Shown one piece after another: positions 41,639-49,471 of a stretch of 64,000 bases of DNA. Every line of letters begins with the position of its first letter. The stretch's first letter is position 1. Both the position numbers and the translations under genes were made by a program. The DNA comes from Candidatus Poribacteria bacterium (GTDB lineage Bacteria > Poribacteria > WGA-4E > WGA-3G). The DNA is taken from the NCBI GenBank assembly GCA_958295815.1, contig OY282374.1, forward strand, positions 2,376,856 to 2,440,855. The letters are read 5' to 3'. The notes below the pieces were generated by a model. It was not told the origin of the DNA and searched no databases. It saw nothing but the letters and a program-made list of their open reading frames with translations.

Positions 41639-44074
41639 TTACGCCACAACGGGGCGGATAATTAGTTTTACTTTTGTTCCTTTCGGTGGAATTACGTCGG
41701 TATTGACACGATACGTGCGGTCATCGGTACCCGTTGGTAATGGATGATTAAAAAGTGAGTCTGGGTCACGGTAAACGGCTATAATGTTATGGAAGAGTTG
41801 GGGAGTGAATTGGTCGTTAACGAGCCGTCCGCCATTGAAAATCCATGACGTTTCTTGCATGGGTTGCTCCGTGAAGGTGTTCCATATCAACTCTCTCGCA
41901 CGACGCGAAATTACTTCGTCGCCGCGGTTCCACTCCACCCAGATTTCAACAGGAGATCCCGTAGGAGGTCGTGGATCACCTTCGACTGTGAGATTCATAC
42001 CGGGTTCAAAGTCCATAGCACCGAGTGCCGCAAATATATGAAAAGGTTCAGCATCAAGAATCAAAATACTCTCGTGGGTTTTGCCAAGTTTTCCGCACGC
42101 GAAAAATTCAATAATTGAATTTGCTCCGGAGATGTTAATCTCCCCCGGAACCGTTACTTCACGTTTGATGGTGTCAAAAACCACATTGCCGAGTTGGAAA
42201 GTGTTATCGCTGATTTTCTGGGGTTTTACCAATTCTGCATCCGTTGCTGCAGTCGAGTGTGGATAAACGGTAAGTTTTTCCGAAGCGGTGTTATCTTTTT
42301 CATCCGTATCCTCGAGGTCTATACGTGCTACAAGTTCTATTTCGCCTTCCGTTTTAGGTACCCAGTCTGCTGAGACGACAGTCTCACCAAGCGTTGAAGT
42401 CCAAAGGACTTCGGTTGTAGATACCTTTTCGTCATCAATGTAGAATTCGACGTTCAGAATCTCGTCGAGGGGAGTCCCTGTATTCCGAAGCGTTGCGCTC
42501 AGGCGAACTGCTTCACCGACACGCGGAGACGGTGGAGAAAACCGAAGGCTTTGTGGACCAATACCGATATTTGGTTCTGTTGGACCTACGAGTGCATGGC
42601 TCAAGGACATCACAGCGAAGCATGTCGCCAAAAAGTCGCTTTCTGATCCGCGCCATCTCCCATCGGGTTGTTGTTGGGAAACCATCATCTGGGAGATCTC
42701 ATCATACCAGTTGTAGCCAGCGAGTGTATCTAAGGTCGGTGGAATGTCACAGAACCGTTGCAGTGAGAGGAGATAGTAGTACAACCATGAATTAGAACCT
42801 GGATTTCGGGTTAAAGTCCAATGCTTTTTCACCCACGCAATGCCATTCTGAATCTGTAGATCTTCGGCAGGAACACCACAAGCACGGAGTGCCCACAATC
42901 CGGTTGCCGTCATACTTCCATAGACCCCTATCGCCCAAGGTGAACCCTCATCGACTAAGTTATAGAGCCAACCGCCAGTTTCGGTTTGGTTCCGGCGAAT
43001 CCACTTCTCTGCGCGTGCCCATGTGTCCTGTGGAATCTCAAGACCCCATTGCTTCGCAGCATAAAGTGCGTAGATGACCATGTTCATATGCGCGCCATCA
43101 GCGGAGTAACCGTATCCCCAACCACCGTCGTCACGTTCGTCAGCAAACTCACTTCCTGGGACTGGAAGTTGCTTTTTAACCAACTGGTTGACGGCAAATT
43201 GGGCACGCTCTTTATACTTAGGATTCTGGGTCGAAACTAACACTGGAATAACCACTGCGTGTTGGTAAACATCGAATTCATTCCAGTCCCGATCCAGCAG
43301 AAATTCTAAGCCTTTCTGTACTGACGGATCCGAGGGTGTATGCCCGGTCGCAAAGAGGGATTGCAGTGCTAAGGAGGTCTCTTGCGTCTGATCTTCGCCG
43401 AAATTCCAGGTCGCACCCGGGATAAAATTTTCAGCTAACCCTTTTAGACTCGCTCCACAGGTGACGCAGATTAAGATGAGTTGGTTGTCTGTGCCGCACT
43501 GTAAACAGGTCCGACTATGTTTGCCCTGTTGTGCCTTTATCCACGAAATCCCTTTTGTTATGGTATCCTGAATTTGATCAGGCTTAACTGCAGGGAATGT
43601 AAGTTTCTCTGCGACAATCGTCGCCCGTGTGACGTTGTTTTCTGCGTTTACTTCTTCAATATGTTCATCACCAGCGGGGTTAACGACGGCATAAATTTCT
43701 GTCGTACCCGGTGGTGCTTGCCATCTTGCCTCTACCCGATCAGTTCTTCCGGCTTTCAATTCTATAATAACATCACTACAGAGAATTTGGAGGGGTTGCG
43801 TCGCTGGATCCGCCTCGTAAAGGTCAACGACCAAATCTTCGTTCATTGTTGGTGTGCCTTCACCGATGTTCTTCACGTCAACCTGGATAAGAATATCCTC
43901 GCCTTCAACCGGGTTGGGATTGGAAAAGGTGATGCTGTCAGGAGCAACATAAAAATCTGGGAGCTGCGCAAATCCATTTGTGGCGAACAAGCCAGCAGCA
44001 ATAATTCCGATTGTCAGTTTTACTAGTAGGTTTCGGAAACCCACATGCTGTGCCAAAAGGTGATGCCTAATCAT
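41639..44074 (-). CDS. secreted multidomain protein: CARDB, prenyltransferase/cyclase-like repeats, YdjY domain
   Basis: 811 residues from ATG 44074, which has GAGGTG before it. Domains in order: signal peptide; a CARDB adhesion-like domain (DFYVAPDSITFSNPNPVEGEDILIQVDVKNIG); a zinc-knuckle-like CLQCG...CVTCG; alpha-alpha barrel repeats of squalene-cyclase/prenyltransferase type (about 230-500; VYQHAVVIPVLVSTQN, ETGGWLYNLVDEGSPWAIGVYGSMTATGLWAL, QQPDGRWRGSESDFLATCFAVMSL); a second CARDB (about 510-610); and a C-terminal YdjY-type domain (FQLGNVVFDTIKREVTVPGEI...). YdjY domains are frequent in planctomycetes and poribacteria. No catalytic DxDD is seen, so it probably binds rather than cyclises. 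Confidence 0.7.
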   Translation of the reverse strand: MIRHHLLAQHVGFRNLLVKLTIGIIAAGLFATNGFAQLPDFYVAPDSITFSNPNPVEGEDILIQVDVKNIGEGTPTMNEDLVVDLYEADPATQPLQILCSDVIIELKAGRTDRVEARWQAPPGTTEIYAVVNPAGDEHIEEVNAENNVTRATIVAEKLTFPAVKPDQIQDTITKGISWIKAQQGKHSRTCLQCGTDNQLILICVTCGASLKGLAENFIPGATWNFGEDQTQETSLALQSLFATGHTPSDPSVQKGLEFLLDRDWNEFDVYQHAVVIPVLVSTQNPKYKERAQFAVNQLVKKQLPVPGSEFADERDDGGWGYGYSADGAHMNMVIYALYAAKQWGLEIPQDTWARAEKWIRRNQTETGGWLYNLVDEGSPWAIGVYGSMTATGLWALRACGVPAEDLQIQNGIAWVKKHWTLTRNPGSNSWLYYYLLSLQRFCDIPPTLDTLAGYNWYDEISQMMVSQQQPDGRWRGSESDFLATCFAVMSLSHALVGPTEPNIGIGPQSLRFSPPSPRVGEAVRLSATLRNTGTPLDEILNVEFYIDDEKVSTTEVLWTSTLGETVVSADWVPKTEGEIELVARIDLEDTDEKDNTASEKLTVYPHSTAATDAELVKPQKISDNTFQLGNVVFDTIKREVTVPGEINISGANSIIEFFACGKLGKTHESILILDAEPFHIFAALGAMDFEPGMNLTVEGDPRPPTGSPVEIWVEWNRGDEVISRRARELIWNTFTEQPMQETSWIFNGGRLVNDQFTPQLFHNIIAVYRDPDSLFNHPLPTGTDDRTYRVNTDVIPPKGTKVKLIIRPVVA

Positions 44075-44185
44075 AATGCACCTCACATTTATTTATCAGA
44101 GCAGTTGTCATCGTGCTCACGCCTACCACAACCAGATTTGCGTCTATCTCTCAACAAGGCGAATATAGCGACTCAATCCGTCAAT

Positions 44186-45115
44186 TTAATTGCCTGCCCA
44201 ATACCCCACTGAAACAGAAGATGGTTGTGGAATAGGGTTTTTGAACAACGGTTGACCTGATGCACTCCATTTGCTAATCTCACCTTGAAAGGTCTCACCG
44301 AGCAGATCTGCTATCCAAATACCACCATCCGTGGGCGAAAGGGTTATTGCCACAATTGCCATTCCTGCTAAAAATTCGTTCTTTTTCGTTCCATCTGGTC
44401 CCAAGTTAAGTAGCATGGATTGCTGAGATACGACCCAGAGGCTTCCATCTATTGGATTAATACGGGGAGATGTGGGATTCAGAATATCGGTAATTTCCAC
44501 GAGTTTCTGTCCAGTCGGTGAAACCCGCATCAGGACACTGTGCTGACTGTCGGCAATCCAAGCGTTTCCTTCGTAGTCAACGCTGACCCCTTTAGGTTCG
44601 CCCATCGCCGGTGCGTCTGCTACTTTGTTTCCTGCTGCATCATAACGAGCGATTGCACCTCCAGCATCAGTTATCCACGCCGAGCCATCTTTCGGATTTA
44701 CTGCCACGGCAGGTTCCCTCGCAGGTATTGTGGCTATAACCTGGGTGCCATCGCCGGATACTTTTTTCACGGCATCAAGACCCGCAATCCACGCCGAACC
44801 GTCCGCAGGGTTAATAGCGATCATGTTTGGACGTGTAATATCTGGAATCTGGGCGAAATCTCCGGTATTTGGATTATAGCGATAGACGGTATTTGCCGCT
44901 GAAACAGCTATCCAGACAACACCATCTGCTGGGTTCACTTCCGCTGCACTCGCTTGTGTTAGATTCGGGATAACTGTCGGATCTGCCTGCCCATCGGCAT
45001 ATAACTTATAAATCGTTTCTCCTCCGCTTACAACCCAACATTCACCGTTGTATTGTCCGTAACTCGTAGCAACTGTCAGCCCTAACAACATCACTACGTA
45101 AAACATCTTCTTCAT
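44186..45115 (-). CDS. secreted beta-propeller (Vgb/NHL-like)
   Basis: 309 residues, RBS GAGGAG, signal peptide (MKKMFYVVMLLGLTVATSYG). The mature chain contains regular blades, each with N-P-x-D-G-x-x-W-I: VNPADGVVWIAV, INPADGSAWIAG, VNPKDGSAWITD, NPIDGSLWVVS and SPTDGGIWIAD. The spacing of about 45 residues matches a six- or seven-bladed propeller of the NHL/virginiamycin-B-lyase-like class. No lyase active-site histidine set is evident, so it is likely to be a binding protein. An inverted repeat in its leader (45158-45212) overlaps the promoter's -10 box. Confidence 0.7.
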   Translation of the reverse strand: MKKMFYVVMLLGLTVATSYGQYNGECWVVSGGETIYKLYADGQADPTVIPNLTQASAAEVNPADGVVWIAVSAANTVYRYNPNTGDFAQIPDITRPNMIAINPADGSAWIAGLDAVKKVSGDGTQVIATIPAREPAVAVNPKDGSAWITDAGGAIARYDAAGNKVADAPAMGEPKGVSVDYEGNAWIADSQHSVLMRVSPTGQKLVEITDILNPTSPRINPIDGSLWVVSQQSMLLNLGPDGTKKNEFLAGMAIVAITLSPTDGGIWIADLLGETFQGEISKWSASGQPLFKNPIPQPSSVSVGYWAGN

Positions 45116-45157
45116 TATGTATATCTCCTCTTTAGCTGTGTTGCGCTTGTAGACGCG

Positions 45158-45212
45158 CTATTTAGAATCATTCGTAAAGCGCGCTGTAAGCGACGCTTTC
45201 ATTTCTAAATAG
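45158..45212 (-). promoter_or_regulatory. nested inverted repeat over the propeller gene promoter
   Basis: CTATTTAGAA (45158-45167) and TTCTAAATAG (45203-45212) are perfect 10-bp arms; inside them AAAGCG (45176-45181) and CGCTTT (45194-45199) make a second stem. The outer right arm overlaps the -10 box at 45209-45214, so a regulator bound here could block RNA polymerase, or the transcript could fold at its 5' end. Confidence 0.55.
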
Positions 45213-45238
45213 TAACATAGTTTTTCTTAATTTTGCAA
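45209..45238 (-). promoter_or_regulatory. promoter of the beta-propeller gene
   Basis: Minus strand: TTGCAA (45233-45238), 18-bp spacer, TACTAT (45209-45214) preceded by TGT, an extended -10. Leader of about 87 bases before the ATG at 45115. Confidence 0.5.
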
Positions 45239-45322
45239 GAAATTTTGTCCGTTCGTGTGATGAAACAAACAGGCTAATGTTTTAACAGAATACAACGACT
45301 CGACATTTCTTATTGTTTTTTC

Positions 45323-45351
45323 TTGCAATTTCTGAAAAAATAGTGTACACT
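45323..45351 (+). promoter_or_regulatory. promoter of the RND efflux gene group
   Basis: TTGCAA (45323-45328), 17-bp spacer, TACACT (45346-45351) with TG two bases ahead (extended -10). Start near 45358, about 64 bases before ATG 45422. The 306-bp gap 45116-45421 otherwise holds the divergent promoter above. Confidence 0.55.
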
Positions 45352-45421
45352 AAATTAAGAACGTCTGAACTGACAATGAACTGAGTATCTTTGAATTTTT
45401 ACATACTTTAAGGAAATTAGA

Positions 45422-45865
45422 ATGGAATTTACTTCGGCGAAAAAAATGAGTATTACCATTCCCTTAATTTGGTTGCTCATCTATCTTTCCATAATCCCGA
45501 TGCAGTTGTCCAACCACGTTCTATGCATCGGAACAGACGGTCACGTCGCCCTCGAAGTCTCCGCTGATGGACGGTGCACCGACGTGCATGCGCTTGACCT
45601 GACACATAGGGAGCCCACAATTATTGGAAGCATCCACGAGGATCACTGTGGTTCCTGTATAGATCTTGCTATTTTTGTTCCACTAAGCACTGAACCCTAT
45701 CTTATTCCAATTCAAGATGGATTGATGGCTCCCACCTTTGTAGTCTCACTTACAATACACCAGACAAGTGATTCCACGTTTCCAACATATACGCCGGTAC
45801 TGGATATACCGTTGTTAGTAGACTCGACCCTCACATCCCTTCGCACCACGACGCTTCTTATTTGA
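45422..45865 (+). CDS. small exported Cys/His-rich protein of the metal efflux group
   Basis: 147 residues. An N-terminal hydrophobic segment (about 11-28, IPLIWLLIYLSIIPMQL) leads it out of the cytoplasm. The mature part holds LCIGTDGHVALEV, DGRCTDVHALDLTHRE and HEDHCGSCIDLAI, giving a cluster of Cys and His able to bind a soft metal. Proteins with LCxGxDGH.xE and CGxCxDI motifs are found ahead of CusCBA/CzcCBA systems in other bacteria. The gene has its own promoter and is followed by the outer-membrane efflux gene after about 200 bp. Metal delivery or sensing outside the membrane is my inference. Confidence 0.6.
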   Translation: MEFTSAKKMSITIPLIWLLIYLSIIPMQLSNHVLCIGTDGHVALEVSADGRCTDVHALDLTHREPTIIGSIHEDHCGSCIDLAIFVPLSTEPYLIPIQDGLMAPTFVVSLTIHQTSDSTFPTYTPVLDIPLLVDSTLTSLRTTTLLI

Positions 45866-46072
45866 TCCTTACCACCACACTATCTACGTCCAAAACTCAC
45901 TGTATCTGTGTAATCAGAAAGTAAGCATTGATTCGTGCTTATATGCTGTTTCGATGCTCCTAAGTATTCACAGACACATCCAGTGATTTTTTAAGCACCA
46001 CGCACTCCGCAATCGCAGAGAATATGGACGAAAATTCTCAATTTATATGTTTATTTTACATGGAGGAGAAAA

Positions 46073-47338
46073 TTGCGTACAAGAACCACATTCAACCACA
46101 GCTTTATGATATGCGCAATATGCCTGTTAGTGATGAGTATGGTACAAATACCGCCTGCACTTTCCAACGGAGAAAGCAGAATATCACTTGAGATAGCTGT
46201 TCAGACGGCACTGCGGGAAAATCCACAACTCAACGCAATTCGCGAAAAAGCCAAAGTCGCTCGCGCCCGAGTCGAGGGTATCGCTTTTCTGGATAATCCG
46301 GAACTCGAAACCGAATTCACAGGAGGGGCGGGTCTTGAACAAGGCTTGGAACTAACCCAAACTTTTCAACTTGGTGGACAACGCGGGCATCAACGACGCA
46401 TTGCGAGCACTCATCTTGAAAAAGTGAATGCCGAATTCGGCGAAGCGTCACGTTTGCTCACGAAATTGGTAAAGATGGCTTTTCACGAGTTAGCACTCGT
46501 CCAAGAAAAACTTAAGTTAGCTAAGGAAATTATCCAGCAGACCGAACAGATGCGTGACATCGCTGAGTTTCAGTTTGAAACCGGTGATATTTCGATAACA
46601 CAAGCAAATCTGGCGAACATTCAACTACAATCGGCATTACGCGAAGCAGCGATGTTAGAAAGTGAACTGCATCTGGCACAACTTGAAATAAATGGATTGA
46701 TGGGTACACCACTTGATTTGGAACATACTGCTATCAACGGTCTGCCCGAAAAAATATCGTCAGACATACACCAGAAACTAACGATTGACGCGCTGAAGAC
46801 GCACGCATTCGCGCATCGTACAGATCTGAAATCACTCCAATTAGATGCACAATTGACTAAGAACACACTCCAACTCGCAAAAGCGGAGAACATTCCCGAC
46901 CTAAGTGTAGGCGCACTCGCTCAACGCAGCACCGACGAGAGCATATTCGGCGTGAAACTCACATTTCTCTTACCATTGTTCGACCGGAATCGCGCTGCAA
47001 TTGATGCCGCGAAAGCACAACAACTGGTGGATACAGCGCAAATTAGCGATACTGAGCAGCAAATTATCCGTGAGGTAATGTCGTCGTTCCTGTCTCTGAA
47101 CACTGCTCGAAAAATGATTGAATTTTACCAAGGTGATTCTCTGAAGTTGCTCAATGAAAACCTTAATCTGACCCGCGCTGCCTACGAATTAGGAGAAGCC
47201 GAACTCTTAGAAGTTATTTTGATGCAGAACGAGTTCATCAAAACGCGATTCGCTTATCTTGAAGCACTCACAACATATCATAAGGCATTAGCTGAGCTTG
47301 AAGCTGCTATAGGTACATCTATCGAAATGCTATCTTGA
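46073..47338 (+). CDS. outer-membrane efflux protein, TolC/CzcC type
   Basis: 421 residues from a TTG start at 46073 with the strong RBS TGGAGGAG at 46061-46068. Signal peptide (CAICLLVMSMVQIPPALS). Two tandem coiled-coil halves of the outer-membrane efflux family follow, each with long helices (LREAAMLESELHLAQLEINGLMG; LQLAKAENIPDLSVGALAQRST). It should form the trimeric outer-membrane duct for the inner-membrane pump encoded downstream. CzcC-type members are shorter than TolC, as here. Position and family together are good evidence. Confidence 0.85.
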   Translation: MRTRTTFNHSFMICAICLLVMSMVQIPPALSNGESRISLEIAVQTALRENPQLNAIREKAKVARARVEGIAFLDNPELETEFTGGAGLEQGLELTQTFQLGGQRGHQRRIASTHLEKVNAEFGEASRLLTKLVKMAFHELALVQEKLKLAKEIIQQTEQMRDIAEFQFETGDISITQANLANIQLQSALREAAMLESELHLAQLEINGLMGTPLDLEHTAINGLPEKISSDIHQKLTIDALKTHAFAHRTDLKSLQLDAQLTKNTLQLAKAENIPDLSVGALAQRSTDESIFGVKLTFLLPLFDRNRAAIDAAKAQQLVDTAQISDTEQQIIREVMSSFLSLNTARKMIEFYQGDSLKLLNENLNLTRAAYELGEAELLEVILMQNEFIKTRFAYLEALTTYHKALAELEAAIGTSIEMLS

Positions 47339-47392
47339 CCCTATCGCATGGTAAATGATGGCACACGGAGTAGACCTACTCTTATTAAAGTC

Positions 47393-47512
47393 AGGACTTA
47401 CGCAAATTGAACAGAGAAAGGGTATATTTTGCTGAAAAGGCGTTATTCGCTTGTATTTAACCCCCTAAATCCCCCTTATCAGGGGGACTTTAAAAGAAAA
47501 TGCGTAAGTCCT
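47393..47512 (+). mobile_element. MITE-like element with 12-bp terminal inverted repeats
   Basis: Perfect 12-bp inverted ends AGGACTTACGCA (47393-47404) and TGCGTAAGTCCT (47501-47512) enclose 96 bp without a gene. An inner hairpin CCCCCT TATC AGGGGG sits at about 47471-47486. Similar ends are known from MITEs of cyanobacteria and other bacteria. Target duplication is not obvious (AGTC before, AAAA after). It separates the outer-membrane and adaptor genes. Confidence 0.75.
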
Positions 47513-47549
47513 AAAAGTATAATTCAGACCAATACAAGGAGATGTAAAA

Positions 47550-49400
47550 ATGGAGCGCAACTCTCATCTCACACTACTTTTTGCAATTTTTAGTATTATG
47601 ATAGGAGGCTTGATTTCATTAAACCTCCCATCCGCATTCACTTGGGCTGATGACACACACGTCCAGGGCGAGCAAGCGGATCACTCACACCCTCCAGAAA
47701 ATGTAATCACACTCACTAACCAAGCAAAAACCAATATCGGTTTGAGAACTGCGGAGGCTGATGTTCGCTCGATTGAGACGGTTGTAGATATTCACGGGAA
47801 CGTAATAGCACATCCTGGGCGGCAGGCAACCGTCACACCAAGGATCGGCGGTATCGTGAAGCGCATCTATTTCAGCGTCGGTGAATCCGTAAAAAAAGGT
47901 GATGTACTACTCGAACTGGAGAGCCTTGATTTGCAAATGATGCAGATTGAACTCATTGAAGCGGTTTCACAAAAACAATCGTTGGAGTCAAGATTGGCAA
48001 GACTAACCAAGGTTTTTGCCAGACAAATTCGGCGGGAATTGCAAACGCGTCAAATTGACTATTTACAATCGCTTTCCGAGTTGCAAGAGTTACAAACAGC
48101 ACTTGAAAAACGCAAGGAACTCGCTATAGCAACAATTACCTCAGTACTGGAACAGATGCGGTTTAGATTGGTTAAAGCCGATGTTGAACTCCGATTATTA
48201 GATACCACACTCAAGAGAACTGAAGCACTCGCAGAAAAGCGTATCTCGGCGCGAAAGGATCTTATTACCCAGCAGGCGGAATATACTAAAGGTCAAACCG
48301 AACTGTTAGATGCGAAACGGCAATTCCAAGTCCTCGGTATCAGTGATCAGATTCTGGATAAAATCCTGAACGACGGTGGAGAAATATCGATCCTCTCGCT
48401 ACTGGATACAGGCGAAACTTTACTTGAAAAATATGCAGTACTCAGTGGACAAGGAACTGCGTTGGTTGATGCACAAGCGGCGTACGAAATCGCTGCGATC
48501 AAGGTTGCAGCAAACAAACAACGCGCTTTGGCTGCGGGACTTACGGAAACACTTCTTGAAAACTTGGCTAAGACCAAATCTATTGTCTCTTTCAACGATT
48601 TGCCTACTGATGAACTGATTGAAAATTACCTCGCCTTCGTGGAGAGTTCAGAGGCACTTGAGGGCGTGCTACAGTTGGAAGAAGCATTCCGAAGTGCTGT
48701 TATTACTTTGACCAAGATTCAACAAAAACTTCAAGTGTCTGGACTGACTCCCGCAGACATAGAAAAGGTTATGCATACAGGAGAGCCATTCCCAATGTTC
48801 GACGTCACAGCACCTGCCTCTGGACAAATCATTGAGCAACATGTGACACACGGCACGACAGTTGAAAAAAGCGATATGCTTTTCTCAATACTTGACACCG
48901 GCATTGTTTGGATTGAAGGCGAGACGCATGAGGAAACACTCTCACAAATTCAGGACAAATGGCAAATAGGCAGTGAAGTACGCATTCGCGTCCCTGCTTA
49001 TCCTGGAGCTATTTTTACTGGCAACATTTCTCACATATCGGATGTTATGGATCCAGAAAAACGGACCCTCCATTTTTGGGCAGAAGCCAACAACCCTATG
49101 CATAAACTCAAACCTGGAATGTTTGCTGAGCAGACGGTTGTCCTTGACAAAAGAGCCGAGGTATTAAGCGTTCCGGTCAGTGCAGTGTTTGAAGACGCCG
49201 GAAGTCAATTTGTCTTTGTTGAATACGAGGATACTTATACTAAAGAAGAGGTCGTAGTGGGCGCGAAAGATGACCGATATATTGAAATCAGAAAGGGTCT
49301 GTTTCAGGGCGACTACGTAGTGGTGCAGGGACAACATCAATTGATAAGGGCGACAGCAGACGATCCCGAAGATTTAGGTGCGCATGGACATCCGCACTAA
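47550..49400 (+). CDS. RND efflux adaptor, CzcB/CusB type
   Basis: 616 residues; signal peptide (SIMIGGLISLNLPSAFTWA). Residues 30-45 hold a His-rich stretch (DDTHVQGEQADHSHPPEN). The adaptor halves are clear: RPGRQATVTPRIGGIVKRIYFSVGESVKKGDVLLELES as the first biotinyl-lipoyl half and FDVTAPASGQIIEQHVTHGTTVEKSDMLFSILD as the second, with a very long helical hairpin between (about 130-420). C-terminal beta barrels end at HGHPH. It bridges inner and outer components of the pump. The hairpin is much longer than in standard CusB (about 400 residues in total). Confidence 0.85.
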   Translation: MERNSHLTLLFAIFSIMIGGLISLNLPSAFTWADDTHVQGEQADHSHPPENVITLTNQAKTNIGLRTAEADVRSIETVVDIHGNVIAHPGRQATVTPRIGGIVKRIYFSVGESVKKGDVLLELESLDLQMMQIELIEAVSQKQSLESRLARLTKVFARQIRRELQTRQIDYLQSLSELQELQTALEKRKELAIATITSVLEQMRFRLVKADVELRLLDTTLKRTEALAEKRISARKDLITQQAEYTKGQTELLDAKRQFQVLGISDQILDKILNDGGEISILSLLDTGETLLEKYAVLSGQGTALVDAQAAYEIAAIKVAANKQRALAAGLTETLLENLAKTKSIVSFNDLPTDELIENYLAFVESSEALEGVLQLEEAFRSAVITLTKIQQKLQVSGLTPADIEKVMHTGEPFPMFDVTAPASGQIIEQHVTHGTTVEKSDMLFSILDTGIVWIEGETHEETLSQIQDKWQIGSEVRIRVPAYPGAIFTGNISHISDVMDPEKRTLHFWAEANNPMHKLKPGMFAEQTVVLDKRAEVLSVPVSAVFEDAGSQFVFVEYEDTYTKEEVVVGAKDDRYIEIRKGLFQGDYVVVQGQHQLIRATADDPEDLGAHGHPH

Positions 49401-49471
49401 GGTTCACTGTTTAGTCTTGACAAGAGTAGGCTTAATAGAGAAAACCGCTCTGAACGGAGGTAAAGTCAAAA

